A program made the translations under genes and the position numbers. Of a stretch of 61,627 nt of DNA, positions 23,021 through 32,162 are shown one piece after another. The stretch lies in the NCBI GenBank assembly GCA_002450165.1, contig DJYQ01000005.1, positions 1 through 61,627 of the forward strand, in the 5' to 3' direction. Every line of letters begins with the position of its first letter. Within the stretch, counting starts at the first letter, position 1. This DNA is from Prevotellaceae bacterium UBA6974. GTDB lineage: Bacteria > Bacteroidota > Bacteroidia > Bacteroidales > Bacteroidaceae. A model generated the notes under the pieces. That model was not told the origin of the DNA. It did no database searches and worked only from the letters and a program-made list of their open reading frames with translations.

Positions 23021-25535
23021 TACATATATCGGTCATCGGAATGCCGTCCTGTATGCGCTTCCAGAAATACAGCACAAGACTGCGGTATGCATCGTTGAAG
23101 TAGCCGTCGGTCTTGATGTATTCGGCATTTTCGGGGTTCAGCCTGAATGCTTCAATCATCGGTGCTGCCCAGTCGGCGGCCTTGTCTCCATACTTTGCGG
23201 CGTTGGGGTCATAGACGTTTTGGGAGGAGTAATGGCGGATGTTCTCGTCTTCGCAGGTAGAGCATTCGGTGCGGAAGCGGCAAATGGCACGGAGGTACTG
23301 TACACGGGCATCAAGGGAGGACATTGTGGTGTCGTTCTTCAGTATGGAGTCTGCCTTCAGGTAGTACTGAGGCTGATCCTGGGCAATGTACATCGCAACG
23401 GCGTTCATCGGTGACGTGGCTGCGACGGCATCCCGTACCTCGGGAACGTGCCATTCGCAGTTCATTGCACGAAGCATCATGCGGAAGGTGGTAAACCTGT
23501 CGTCGTCGGGAAGGTGGTTGGCGGCGCAGTAGGTTGCCTTCTCGAAATCGTTGTCAAGGCAATACATACGCGTCTGGTTTATCGCTATTGCTACGTCGTT
23601 CCACCATTCGCGCAGGTTGCCCGAGTTGTCGCGCTTGCGGTTTTCCATACCGTTGTTGGAATCGTCCAGATATGGCAGCAGGATGCCGGTGTCGGCCTTT
23701 CCGCGACGTATCAGGCATTTGCTCAGGTAATAGGCAGCCAGCTCGTACGGGCGCAGGAAGTCTTCGCTGTGCTTCAGCGTATATGTGGTGTCTCCGTCTT
23801 CGGTTATCACAGGCTGGCTCATGTCCCGTGTATGACGCCAGGCAAGTTGCTTCATCTCCAGATTGTTGCTGTGGTAGGTGTTGTATGCTATGCGTTCCAG
23901 ACCGTCCCAGTCTCCCATGTCGTACAGGATGTTCATCAGGTGGTATGCCTGATAGGGCATCAGTGACGAACCGTCCACATAGCCCTTCTCACCGTTCTTG
24001 TAACGCTGGTATGTTTCGTCAGGCGGAATAATGCGCGCCTCGGTTGCGGCGTATTCGATAATGACCTGCCTCAGGCCTGGCAGTATGTTCTTCTCGATAT
24101 ACGGATACCAGCTTTGGCTGCGGATCTGCGACCATTGCGAATCCATGTTCCTGTAGCGTTCGGTAATGCTGCGTATGGATGTTGCCATTGCCTGTGTCTC
24201 GTCGGTCCCGATGCTGTCCAGTACGTGTGCCACTCTGTCCCAGGGGATTATGTTGTCGTTGCTGTCAAACATCAGCCGGGGACGGGGCAGGCGGCCGCCT
24301 ATGCGGGAGGAAAGCAGTTGCGAGAGGTATGCTGCGCGTTCGTGACTGAGGCGGCGGTTGGTTGACACCGAGCCTTCGGGGGACGAGTATCCACGGATAG
24401 TAATGCTCTGCAGTTCGCTTTCGGGATTGTCTGCTATGGCTCGCAGGCGAGCGACAACGGCATCCAGCTGTGCCACTGTTGCACTGTCCTCCATGTTCAG
24501 CGAGGCTTTGCCTTTTTCAAACTCGAGCGAAAGGTGGTCTTTGAAATTCTGTATTTCAAGCAGCTCGCGTCTTGCATATCGTGTAGGGTCGATGGGAATT
24601 TCGACCATGGCTGATGCCCAGTCAAGGTATCGCTGTGGGCGTTTGGGTTTTCCGTCCCAGATGGTAATGACGTCCTCGTGAAAGACGGTGTTATAGTCTT
24701 CGTACCAGACATGACCCAGCATACGGTAGTTCTTGGTCTCGTCATAGCCGTTCCATACACCGACGACGTGTACCTGGTCGTCCTTTCGGGTCTGCATGTA
24801 GCGGTAGGGAATGACGTATTGTCCCAGCTTGTCGTTTCTGTCATGGTCGTATTCATCACGCTGGAAGCCCATAAGGCGTTCCATGGTGCGGTGGTATGCG
24901 AAGCCATCATAGACGACAGGCGGCAGGAAGCAGACAGTGTCGTTGTTCTGGTCGGGAAGTACAAGATATGGGCTGACTACCCAGCGGGCGTTGGTGCTGG
25001 TGAATTCGCGGTCAAGCAGTATCATCTTGTCGTAGGCCAGTTTGCGTCCGCATGCATAGGCTGTGCCGGCTTTTGCCTTGCGGGCTGTACGCTTGCCTGT
25101 GATGTCCACGTTCTTCATCTCGGTCACTCCGTCCAGCTTGCTTTTGCGGGCCTTTGTGACAAAGGTGTAGCTGAGTATCTGCTGTCCGTTTGCATCTGTG
25201 TGCAGCAGGTCCTGACAGGGCATGGCCTTTGTGAACTCGAATCCGTCATCGATAATGAGATATCCGTGGTATGTACCGCGCAACTGCAGTACCTGTCCGC
25301 GTGTCTGGTCTGTGTCCAATACGCCGTCGGACCTGCCTATGCTGCTTCCGCCCAGGTATTTCTTCAGTGCGCGTTCAGCATCCGAGCGTCCGTTGAAGGT
25401 CCATACCTGTACACCGCTCTTGGGGATTCGTTCCTTGCCCTCCTCCTGCGTGTATATCTGTATATTGACATACTGGGCTGCTGCAGGAAATGCTGCGGCA
25501 ACACTTAATAAGAGGATGGTCAATATGCGTTTCAT
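22986..25535 (-). CDS. Large OmpA-like periplasmic/envelope protein with helical C-terminal half
   Basis: An 849-aa protein with signal peptide (MKRILTILLLSVAAAFPAAA). The N-terminal third is beta-rich. Around residues 340-470 lies an OmpA/MotB-like peptidoglycan-binding segment (SLEFEKGKASLNMEDSATVA, then ITIRGYSSPEGSVSTNRRLS and HERAAYLSQLL). The C-terminal half is helical with TPR-like spacing (ALVAYM-like repeats absent but YELAAYYLSKCLIRRGKAD and ATYCAANHLPDDDRF present). It probably links the operon's outer-membrane barrels to the cell wall (inference). It overlaps the next gene upstream by four bases. Confidence 0.7.
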   Translation of the reverse strand: MKRILTILLLSVAAAFPAAAQYVNIQIYTQEEGKERIPKSGVQVWTFNGRSDAERALKKYLGGSSIGRSDGVLDTDQTRGQVLQLRGTYHGYLIIDDGFEFTKAMPCQDLLHTDANGQQILSYTFVTKARKSKLDGVTEMKNVDITGKRTARKAKAGTAYACGRKLAYDKMILLDREFTSTNARWVVSPYLVLPDQNNDTVCFLPPVVYDGFAYHRTMERLMGFQRDEYDHDRNDKLGQYVIPYRYMQTRKDDQVHVVGVWNGYDETKNYRMLGHVWYEDYNTVFHEDVITIWDGKPKRPQRYLDWASAMVEIPIDPTRYARRELLEIQNFKDHLSLEFEKGKASLNMEDSATVAQLDAVVARLRAIADNPESELQSITIRGYSSPEGSVSTNRRLSHERAAYLSQLLSSRIGGRLPRPRLMFDSNDNIIPWDRVAHVLDSIGTDETQAMATSIRSITERYRNMDSQWSQIRSQSWYPYIEKNILPGLRQVIIEYAATEARIIPPDETYQRYKNGEKGYVDGSSLMPYQAYHLMNILYDMGDWDGLERIAYNTYHSNNLEMKQLAWRHTRDMSQPVITEDGDTTYTLKHSEDFLRPYELAAYYLSKCLIRRGKADTGILLPYLDDSNNGMENRKRDNSGNLREWWNDVAIAINQTRMYCLDNDFEKATYCAANHLPDDDRFTTFRMMLRAMNCEWHVPEVRDAVAATSPMNAVAMYIAQDQPQYYLKADSILKNDTTMSSLDARVQYLRAICRFRTECSTCEDENIRHYSSQNVYDPNAAKYGDKAADWAAPMIEAFRLNPENAEYIKTDGYFNDAYRSLVLYFWKRIQDGIPMTDICNEYDELVAKYN

Positions 25536-26791
25536 TTCTTCTTGCCCTTGTTTTTCTTGCCCAATGCCTTTTTCAGCGCCTTGGGGTCTTTGATGCCTTT
25601 CAGCAGTTTCATCTCCAGCATCATGTCACGGCCGCTGAATACAGTGTCGGATTTAAGTATGCGTGCTGCCTTCAGGCGGCGTGTGTGATACCAGTCCCAG
25701 TATTGGGTGCTGTCGGCCTCCCATTGTCTGCGTTTTTCTATCGAGTCACGGATTTCGCCGTTGCGTACCAGTATGCTGTCGCGAATCCATGCTTCACGGC
25801 GCTGCCGTTCCTTGAATCGGTCAACCTTCCTTGCATAGTCATCGACAAGTGACAGGTCCACCTTGTTCTTGATGCTGCGCATGCGCCATACCAAGCCTAT
25901 GTGCAGGTCCTGGACAATGGGGTAGGGTATAATGCCCCAGCTTGCACGGCTGCTTTCCGGAATCTTGATGTAACAGCCCGTATAGTCGTCATACTGGAAC
26001 TTGTCATATTTTGCAATCATCCATCCCACGTTGATTCCAAGGTCCAGGTCCAGGCTTCCTTCGCGCGGAAAGCGTTGGGGCAACAGAGGGACGCTCCATC
26101 CGAAGCCTGCGCCTGCGGCAAGGCCGCGTCCTTGGTTTCCTGTACCCGTAATCTTGATTGCCCACTGGTTGTATGCTACCCACAGGCTGAAGTAATATGC
26201 ACGCCAGTTGCGCGGATTCTCGATCGTGCGTCCGCTGAAGACGTTACGCCTGACCTTGTGTGTCAGGTTGTACAGGCGTCCGCGCAGTGAGTCGGCATTG
26301 TAGGCGGGATCTTTGCGGTTGGTCACCAGCTTGGTATATTCGTCGTGGTAATAGACTTTCTTGCCGTACTTGCCGGTACGCCAGTATTTGCGAACCTCGG
26401 CACGCACGCTGTTGATGTTGAAGACAAACCTGGGCGAGAAGTTGTGGTGTGTCTTGGGGTTTATCCGGCCGAATACAGCCACGCTGTAGTGGGTGCGGGT
26501 CTTGCTGCTCAGGTCAAATTCAAGACCCAGGTTAGGCAGCGTCAGTACCCAGTCAACGGTGTTGGTGTGTATGCTCCATCGTTTCCAGAAACTGTTCTTA
26601 CGGCTGTTCAGTGCAATGGACGAAAATGTCGTGTCTTTCTTGGGTATAAGGCTTACATAGTAGGCTTCGGCCTCGGGCGTAAGTGTGCTGCGGCTGTTCT
26701 GGGCATCATCGGTCTGCGCAAGAACTGTAATCGGTATCACAAGCGTGAGGATGAAGGCAGGTAGTATGTGTATGCTGAACTTTCTCATCAT
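25532..26791 (-). CDS. DUF3575-type envelope protein with basic C-terminal tail
   Basis: A 419-aa protein with signal peptide (MMRKFSIHILPAFILTLVIP). The core has the DUF3575 pattern: WSIHTNTVDWVLTLPNLGLE, AYYFSLWVAYNQWAIK, GAGFGWSVPL, and DLDLGINVGWMIAKYD. A charged helical extension follows, and the end is strongly basic (KALKKALGKKNKGKKK). The tail could contact negatively charged envelope polymers or nucleic acid; that is speculation. Coupled by ATGA overlaps to both neighbours. Confidence 0.75.
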   Translation of the reverse strand: MMRKFSIHILPAFILTLVIPITVLAQTDDAQNSRSTLTPEAEAYYVSLIPKKDTTFSSIALNSRKNSFWKRWSIHTNTVDWVLTLPNLGLEFDLSSKTRTHYSVAVFGRINPKTHHNFSPRFVFNINSVRAEVRKYWRTGKYGKKVYYHDEYTKLVTNRKDPAYNADSLRGRLYNLTHKVRRNVFSGRTIENPRNWRAYYFSLWVAYNQWAIKITGTGNQGRGLAAGAGFGWSVPLLPQRFPREGSLDLDLGINVGWMIAKYDKFQYDDYTGCYIKIPESSRASWGIIPYPIVQDLHIGLVWRMRSIKNKVDLSLVDDYARKVDRFKERQRREAWIRDSILVRNGEIRDSIEKRRQWEADSTQYWDWYHTRRLKAARILKSDTVFSGRDMMLEMKLLKGIKDPKALKKALGKKNKGKKK

Positions 26792-28374
26792 TTTCTCCTG
26801 TTCCAGAAATTTTCCTCCGCCTTCTTGTGCCTGAGATATTCCTCGTATTCAGCATTGCGTTGCGCATTGACCTGCTTGTTGTTATTCCGCCTGCGTATGT
26901 TCTCGTTGCTGATGTATGCCTCCCGCGTGTTGGATATGTTTCGTATCATGTCCTGGGCGTTGCGGTTGTACAGCGTTGGTTGTTTCTGCATGGCCAGGCG
27001 TACGTACCTGATTGCTTCGTCACAGTCGCGGCTTGACTGGCTCATGCGGTATTCGGCCAATGCAATCTGGAATGCGGCATGGGCAGGAATCTGCCGCATG
27101 GCTATACTGCCACTGGTGATAAGTGCATGTTCCAGTTCCAGTACCTGTTTGAGGTTGGCTTCGGCAAGCATTGCGGATTTCTGCCACTGCTTGTATTCGG
27201 GTGACCCTATGGGGTAGTTCTTGCTTGTTTCAGGATTCTTGGGACGTGTAATATTGGATGCAACACCTATCATATAAGCTACAAGGGCCTTCTGAAGGTC
27301 GTTGTCAGCCAAACCCTTTGCTTGGAGGAAATACTTTATCATCTCTTCTTGCATCCCGTCACGTTTGGACGACAAGGCACAACCGATGCAGTTTTCGTAG
27401 GTGGGCTTCAGTATGTTGCTGGCTTCGCAATATGCATAATAGGCATCGATGTCGGTTGCGCCGTTTTCTGTCATTAGGTGGATGGCCTTGTTCATGTAGT
27501 CTGCATCCCGACGGTATTTGTCCAGACGCTTGCCGTAGTAGTCGTCCAGCCGTTGGGGCGTGGCTGCACCGCTGGCATTGAAGACTTTCTGTATGGTATC
27601 ACGGTAATGCCAGTATTTTCCCAGTAACTGCTGCTGCTTGGCACTGTCGGGCTCGTCATAGGCAGGCATCAGCATCTTGTCACATGACGAGATGCAGTCA
27701 AGATAGTCTGTCAGGAACTGCTCCTGGTATTTGTCGCGGTCGCTGTTATACAGCGAATAGCTTGTGTCGAAGTTCTCCCACAGGTAGATGCCTATGATTT
27801 CACTGCCGGTTACGTCTTTGGACTCGCGCACTTTCTCAAATGCCTTGCTGTAATACCAGTAGGCCGAGTCGGGGCTGTAGGCTGGTGTGCCGCTGAAATA
27901 CTTCTTGCCTATGCTGTAATAGTAATGGGCTTTGTTGACCAGCGCATCCGCCTCGCTCTGCTCGTTCCTGAGATTGGTCGTCATGCGCAGGGAGTTTAGC
28001 TTTTCCCTGTCCCAAATAAGCCTGTCCTCAGTCTCCATCAGGTCCTGGAAATACATCAGCTGTACGGCACGGTCGTCCTGTTTGGCAATTTGTGGTATCA
28101 GGAAGGACTCCATCCAGCCTGAGCTGTAGAAATAGTAATCGACGTAGGGGGCGTGACTGAGCATCCTGCGCCACATCATGTAGGTGCTGTCGTTATATTC
28201 GCGCCGTGGGGTTATGAAATCGTTGAAGATGCCTATGTACAGATTGCGGGCTTCGATACTGTCCCTGCCCGTTCCCAGACGCTGTTCCCATGTCGTGTTG
28301 CTGAACTGTGCTGATGCGGCAATGGTATTGCACAGGAGCAATACGGACAGAAACATTTTGTGGGGATACTTCAT
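26788..28374 (-). CDS. TPR-like secreted protein, first gene of the envelope operon
   Basis: A 528-aa protein with signal peptide (MKYPHKMFLSVLLLCNTIAA, cleavage after ASAQ). The mature protein is almost entirely helical with TPR-like features (ADALVNKAHYYYSIGKKYF, DSAYWYYSKAFEKV, AAFQIALAEYRMSQSSRDCD), suggesting a protein-binding scaffold. The C-terminus is highly charged (RRRNNNKQVNAQRNAEYEEY). A strong promoter lies upstream, and its stop overlaps the next start. Function not known. Confidence 0.72.
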   Translation of the reverse strand: MKYPHKMFLSVLLLCNTIAASAQFSNTTWEQRLGTGRDSIEARNLYIGIFNDFITPRREYNDSTYMMWRRMLSHAPYVDYYFYSSGWMESFLIPQIAKQDDRAVQLMYFQDLMETEDRLIWDREKLNSLRMTTNLRNEQSEADALVNKAHYYYSIGKKYFSGTPAYSPDSAYWYYSKAFEKVRESKDVTGSEIIGIYLWENFDTSYSLYNSDRDKYQEQFLTDYLDCISSCDKMLMPAYDEPDSAKQQQLLGKYWHYRDTIQKVFNASGAATPQRLDDYYGKRLDKYRRDADYMNKAIHLMTENGATDIDAYYAYCEASNILKPTYENCIGCALSSKRDGMQEEMIKYFLQAKGLADNDLQKALVAYMIGVASNITRPKNPETSKNYPIGSPEYKQWQKSAMLAEANLKQVLELEHALITSGSIAMRQIPAHAAFQIALAEYRMSQSSRDCDEAIRYVRLAMQKQPTLYNRNAQDMIRNISNTREAYISNENIRRRNNNKQVNAQRNAEYEEYLRHKKAEENFWNRRK

Positions 28375-28430
28375 CTGTTGATTGTTGTTTGCCTGAAGTG
28401 GGAAACAAGGCCTGTATTATTAAACGCATG

Positions 28431-28464
28431 CAAAGTTAGCATTTTCGGTCCAAATGACAAAAAA
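28431..28464 (-). promoter_or_regulatory. Promoter of the five-gene envelope operon
   Basis: On the minus strand a TTTTTTG run (28464-28458) is followed after 19 bases by TAACTTTG (28438-28431), an exact consensus match. It is divergent from the promoter at 28500. Confidence 0.75.
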
Positions 28465-28499
28465 TAAAGGAATAAATAACGTAAATCAAAAAGAAAACG

Positions 28500-28507
28500 T
28501 ATCTTTG
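28500..28507 (+). promoter_or_regulatory. -7 box TATCTTTG immediately before an ATG
   Basis: Exact TAnnTTTG match ending only four bases before the start codon at 28512. No clear -33. The transcript would be nearly leaderless. Confidence 0.5.
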
Positions 28508-28511
28508 TGGT

Positions 28512-29540
28512 ATGCTAAATATCGCCATTATAGGTATGGGACAGCGAGGTCGTGCCACTTTGGCAAGGCTCAGGGATATCCCAATGGTGAATGTCACGCA
28601 TCAGTGTGACCTGGATATGGATTGGCGTGATGTGGTCAGTGACAGACAGGTGGAGCTTGTGTGGATATGCACTCCATGGGAGTGGCATCTGCGTATGGCT
28701 ACGCTGGCTATGGAATGCGGCAAGGATGTTGCGCTCGAGGTTCCGGCTGTCATGACCATTGCTGAATGTCAGGAGCTGGTCAGGGTGTCACGCCTGACCG
28801 GTCGTCATTGCATTATCCTGGAGAATTGCTGCTATGACACGTGGCATCTGGGGGCACGGGAAATGGTTCGTCGTGGCATGCTCGGGCGTATTAAGCATAT
28901 CGAGGGTGCCTATGCCCATACTGTTCCTGAGGGCTGGATGCGTAGCTATGGCCGCCGCCATGCGGGTAATCCGTATCCTACACATGCTCTGGGACCCATG
29001 TGCCAGTTGCTGGACGAGGATGACGTGCCGGATTACCTGGTTTCGCTGTCTTCGGCAATTCCTGGTGACCATACCAATACATCGTTGATACATAGCCGCA
29101 AGGGTGTTTCCATGCTGTTGCACTATGATATTTCGACGCCACGCCCGTATAACCGTATGCAGACGGTATGCGGAACTTTGGGCTTCCTGCAGAAATATCC
29201 GCTTCCGACGGTTGTGTTGGAGGAGAGGGGTGCCGGTGGGCGTGGTGTAAGCCTCAGTGGAAATGATGCACAGGAGTACGTCGAGAGCTTCATCCCGCAG
29301 GAGTTCAGGGAATTGATTGCCCAGGGCAAGGCTTGCGGCGCCTCCAATTTGATGAACTACATTATGGACCGCCGTGTTGTGGATACTATGCATCAGGTTC
29401 TGAAAAACAGAAAGGACGGCCTTTCGGAACCGTCCTTTGATGCTGATGTCTATGAAGCCGCCCTATGGTCCTGTGCGGTCGAACTGACGGCAAAATCTGC
29501 TTTGAATAACTCTGCTCCAGTTCGTTTTCCCTCGTTTTAA
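28512..29540 (+). CDS. Gfo/Idh/MocA-fold protein related to GH109 alpha-N-acetylgalactosaminidase
   Basis: A 342-aa protein beginning with a Rossmann NAD-binding motif (IAIIGMGQRGRATLARL), so the first ATG must be the start. The middle matches GH109 enzymes: ENCCYD, then HIEGAYAHTVPEGW, then GNPYPTHALGPMCQLLD. These correspond to the catalytic-site Glu, Tyr and the Tyr-x-x-His pair known from GH109, which remove alpha-GalNAc by an NAD-dependent mechanism. It has no signal peptide and is shorter than secreted GH109 enzymes (about 450 aa), so it probably acts in the cytoplasm, on mucin-derived GalNAc glycosides if the activity is kept. A plain oxidoreductase role remains possible. Confidence 0.8.
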   Translation: MLNIAIIGMGQRGRATLARLRDIPMVNVTHQCDLDMDWRDVVSDRQVELVWICTPWEWHLRMATLAMECGKDVALEVPAVMTIAECQELVRVSRLTGRHCIILENCCYDTWHLGAREMVRRGMLGRIKHIEGAYAHTVPEGWMRSYGRRHAGNPYPTHALGPMCQLLDEDDVPDYLVSLSSAIPGDHTNTSLIHSRKGVSMLLHYDISTPRPYNRMQTVCGTLGFLQKYPLPTVVLEERGAGGRGVSLSGNDAQEYVESFIPQEFRELIAQGKACGASNLMNYIMDRRVVDTMHQVLKNRKDGLSEPSFDADVYEAALWSCAVELTAKSALNNSAPVRFPSF

Positions 29541-29550
29541 TCGTGGGTTG

Positions 29551-30411
29551 TTAACCCAGGTAAGACCTTAGCAGGCTGTTCTTGTTGGCACTGCGCAGCT
29601 TGCGTATTGCCTTCTCGCGTATTTGGCGGACACGCTCGCGTGTGAGCCCAAAGTTGTCGCCTATTTCCTCCAGAGTCATCTCTGGCTGGGCAATACCGAA
29701 ACTCATTTCGATAATGTCGCGCTCACGTTCGTTCAGTATTTCCAGGGCACGTGAAATTTCCTTCTGCAGCGACTCGTTTATAAGAGTGTTGTCTGCGCTT
29801 GGGGCATCGGTATTTTCCATTACATCCAGCAGGCTGTTGTCTTCGCCCTCGATGAATGGCGCATCCACGCTTACATGGCGTCCGCTGGCACGCAGGCTGT
29901 CGTTAATCTTCTCGGGGACCTCATTTACCAGTTCGGCCAGTTCCTCGGCACTTGGCTTGCGTTCGTTTTCCTGTTCAAACTTGGTTATGGCCTTGCTGAT
30001 TTTGTTTACGGCACTTACCTGGTTCAGTGGCAGGCGTACAATACGGCTCTGCTCTGCCAGCGCCTGCAGTATAGTCTGGCGTATCCACCATACGGCATAG
30101 CTGATGAACTTAAAACCACGGGTTTCATCGAATTTTTCAGCAGCTTTTATCAAGCCCATATTGCCCTCGTTTATTAAATCGGGCAGACTCAGGCCCTGAT
30201 TTTGATACTGCTTGGCTACGGATACCACGAAACGCAAGTTACTGCGGACCAAGATGTCCTGAGCCCGATGGTCACCGCGACGGATGCGTTGGCTCAACTC
30301 CACTTCTTCTTCAACTGTCAGCAACTGCTCACGGCCGATTTCCTGAAGGTATTTGTCCAGCGACTGGCTGTCGCGGCTGGTGATGCTTTTGGTGATTTTA
30401 AGTTGTCTCAT
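29551..30411 (-). CDS. rpoD: Primary RNA polymerase sigma factor (Bacteroidetes type)
   Basis: A 286-aa sigma-70 factor lacking the long N-terminal region 1.1 and the insert of the E. coli protein, as usual in Bacteroidetes. Region 1.2/2 includes LDKYLQEIGREQLLTVEEEV, DLINEGNMGLIKAAEKFD and FKFISYAVWWIRQTILQ. Region 4 ends with ERERDIIEMSFG and GLTRERVRQIREKAIRKLRS. This factor recognises the TTTG/TAnnTTTG promoters noted throughout the window. It has such a promoter itself. The gene converges on the GH109-like gene with 10 bases between stops. Confidence 0.96.
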   Translation of the reverse strand: MRQLKITKSITSRDSQSLDKYLQEIGREQLLTVEEEVELSQRIRRGDHRAQDILVRSNLRFVVSVAKQYQNQGLSLPDLINEGNMGLIKAAEKFDETRGFKFISYAVWWIRQTILQALAEQSRIVRLPLNQVSAVNKISKAITKFEQENERKPSAEELAELVNEVPEKINDSLRASGRHVSVDAPFIEGEDNSLLDVMENTDAPSADNTLINESLQKEISRALEILNERERDIIEMSFGIAQPEMTLEEIGDNFGLTRERVRQIREKAIRKLRSANKNSLLRSYLG

Positions 30412-30437
30412 TTACGTGCATTTTTGCTTACAGTCGG

Positions 30438-30469
30438 CAAAATTATGCTTTTTCCATGATATGAGCAAA
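30438..30469 (-). promoter_or_regulatory. rpoD promoter
   Basis: On the minus strand TTTG (30469-30466), 20 bases, TAATTTTG (30445-30438): exact consensus. The start codon is at 30411. Confidence 0.75.
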
Positions 30470-30540
30470 AAAATTGCTATTTTTTTTGTCCTTTACCTTA
30501 TTTATAAAGACTTAATCTCGGTAAATCAGTGTGAAATCAC

Positions 30541-30548
30541 TACATTTG
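30541..30548 (+). promoter_or_regulatory. -7 box TACATTTG for glyS
   Basis: Exact TAnnTTTG match without a clear -33; it would give a leader of about 54 nt. Confidence 0.5.
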
Positions 30549-30608
30549 TTGCAAAATTGGGTTATTGGAGCCTGATTTGTCAAATGCTAACGTAAAACGG
30601 ATTAAAAT

Positions 30609-32162
30609 ATGGCACAGCAGGAAGAAGTTTTCAAGAAAATTGTTTCCCATTGCAAGGAGTATGGGTTTGTGTTCCCTTCAAGTGATATATATGACGGTTT
30701 GGGTGCCGTTTACGACTATGGTCAGAACGGCGTGGAACTGAAGAACAATATCAAGCAATACTGGTGGCAGTCAATGGTTTTGCTGCACGAGAATATCGTA
30801 GGTATTGATGCGGCTATTTTCATGCACCCGATGACCTGGAAGGCCAGCGGTCATGTGGATGCTTTCAACGATCCGCTGATAGATAACCGCGACAGCAAGA
30901 AGCGCTATCGTGCAGATGTCCTCATCGAGGATCAGATGGCCAAATACGAGGACAAGATACAGAAGGAGATAGACAAGGCAAGGAAAAAATTCGGTGATGC
31001 CTTTGACGAGGCTCAGTTCCGTGCAACCAATCCGCGCGTGCTGGAGAACCAACAGAAATATGATGCCTTGCACCATCGTTTCCAGGAGGTGATGAATGCC
31101 GAGGGCGGCATTGACCTGGAGGGTATGAAACAGATTATCCTGGACGAGGGGATTGTCTGCCCTATCAGCGGAACCCGTAACTGGACGGATGTACGGCAGT
31201 TCAACCTGATGTTCTCGACCGAGGTGGGCGCAGCAGCCGAGGGTGCGAGCAAAATATACCTCCGTCCCGAGACTGCACAGGGTATTTTCGTCAACTATCT
31301 GAACGTGCAGAAGACGGGCAGGATGAAACTGCCGTTTGGTATTGCGCAGATAGGAAAGGCTTTCCGAAACGAGATAGTTGCACGCCAGTTTATCTTCCGT
31401 ATGCGTGAGTTTGAACAGATGGAGATGCAGTTCTTTATCCAACCGGGAACTGAGCTTGACTGGTTTGCCAAGTGGAAGGAGACACGCATGAAGTGGCATC
31501 AGAACCTGGGCTTTGGCAGCGAGAACTACCGTTTCCACGACCACGATAAGCTGGCACACTATGCAAATGCTGCAACTGATATCGAGTTCCGCATGCCATT
31601 TGGATTCAAGGAGGTCGAGGGTATCCATTCCCGCACCGACTTCGACCTCAGTCAGCATGCAAAGTACAGTGGCAAGAAAATTGAATATTTCGATCCCGAG
31701 CGTAACGAGAGCTATACTCCGTACGTAATCGAGACATCAATTGGTGTTGACCGTATGTTCCTGTCAATTATGTGCCATAGTTACGAGGAGGAACAGCTTG
31801 CAGACGGACAGACGCGTACCGTCCTTCACCTGCCTGCGGCATTGGCGCCTGTCAAGCTTGCCGTGTTCCCGTTGACCAAGAAGGACGGAATGCCAGAAAA
31901 GGCACAGGAGATTATAAACGAACTGCGCTTCCATTTTAACTGCAAATACGAGGAGAAGGACCAGATAGGCAAGCGTTACCGCCGTATGGATGCTATCGGA
32001 TGTCCGTTCTGCGTTACCGTTGACCAGCAGACGCTTCAGGACAATACAGTTACCCTGCGTGACCGTGATACCATGGAGCAGCGTCGTGTGGCCGTCAGCG
32101 AATTGCGCGGCATTATCGAGGACAAGGTCAGCATCACTTCACTACTCAAGAACCTTCTGTAA
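30609..32162 (+). CDS. glyS: Glycyl-tRNA synthetase (single-chain class II)
   Basis: A 517-aa cytoplasmic enzyme charging tRNA-Gly. It is the homodimeric alpha2 type. Landmarks are GFVFPSSDIYDGLGAVYDYG at the N-terminus, LRPETAQGIFVNYLNV (motif 2 region), GIAQIGKAFRNEI, RMREFEQMEMQFF, and motif 3 TSIGVDRMFLSI. The C-terminal anticodon-binding domain starts near VKLAVFPLTKKDG. Length is normal. A lipoprotein gene follows with no gap. Confidence 0.97.
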   Translation: MAQQEEVFKKIVSHCKEYGFVFPSSDIYDGLGAVYDYGQNGVELKNNIKQYWWQSMVLLHENIVGIDAAIFMHPMTWKASGHVDAFNDPLIDNRDSKKRYRADVLIEDQMAKYEDKIQKEIDKARKKFGDAFDEAQFRATNPRVLENQQKYDALHHRFQEVMNAEGGIDLEGMKQIILDEGIVCPISGTRNWTDVRQFNLMFSTEVGAAAEGASKIYLRPETAQGIFVNYLNVQKTGRMKLPFGIAQIGKAFRNEIVARQFIFRMREFEQMEMQFFIQPGTELDWFAKWKETRMKWHQNLGFGSENYRFHDHDKLAHYANAATDIEFRMPFGFKEVEGIHSRTDFDLSQHAKYSGKKIEYFDPERNESYTPYVIETSIGVDRMFLSIMCHSYEEEQLADGQTRTVLHLPAALAPVKLAVFPLTKKDGMPEKAQEIINELRFHFNCKYEEKDQIGKRYRRMDAIGCPFCVTVDQQTLQDNTVTLRDRDTMEQRRVAVSELRGIIEDKVSITSLLKNLL

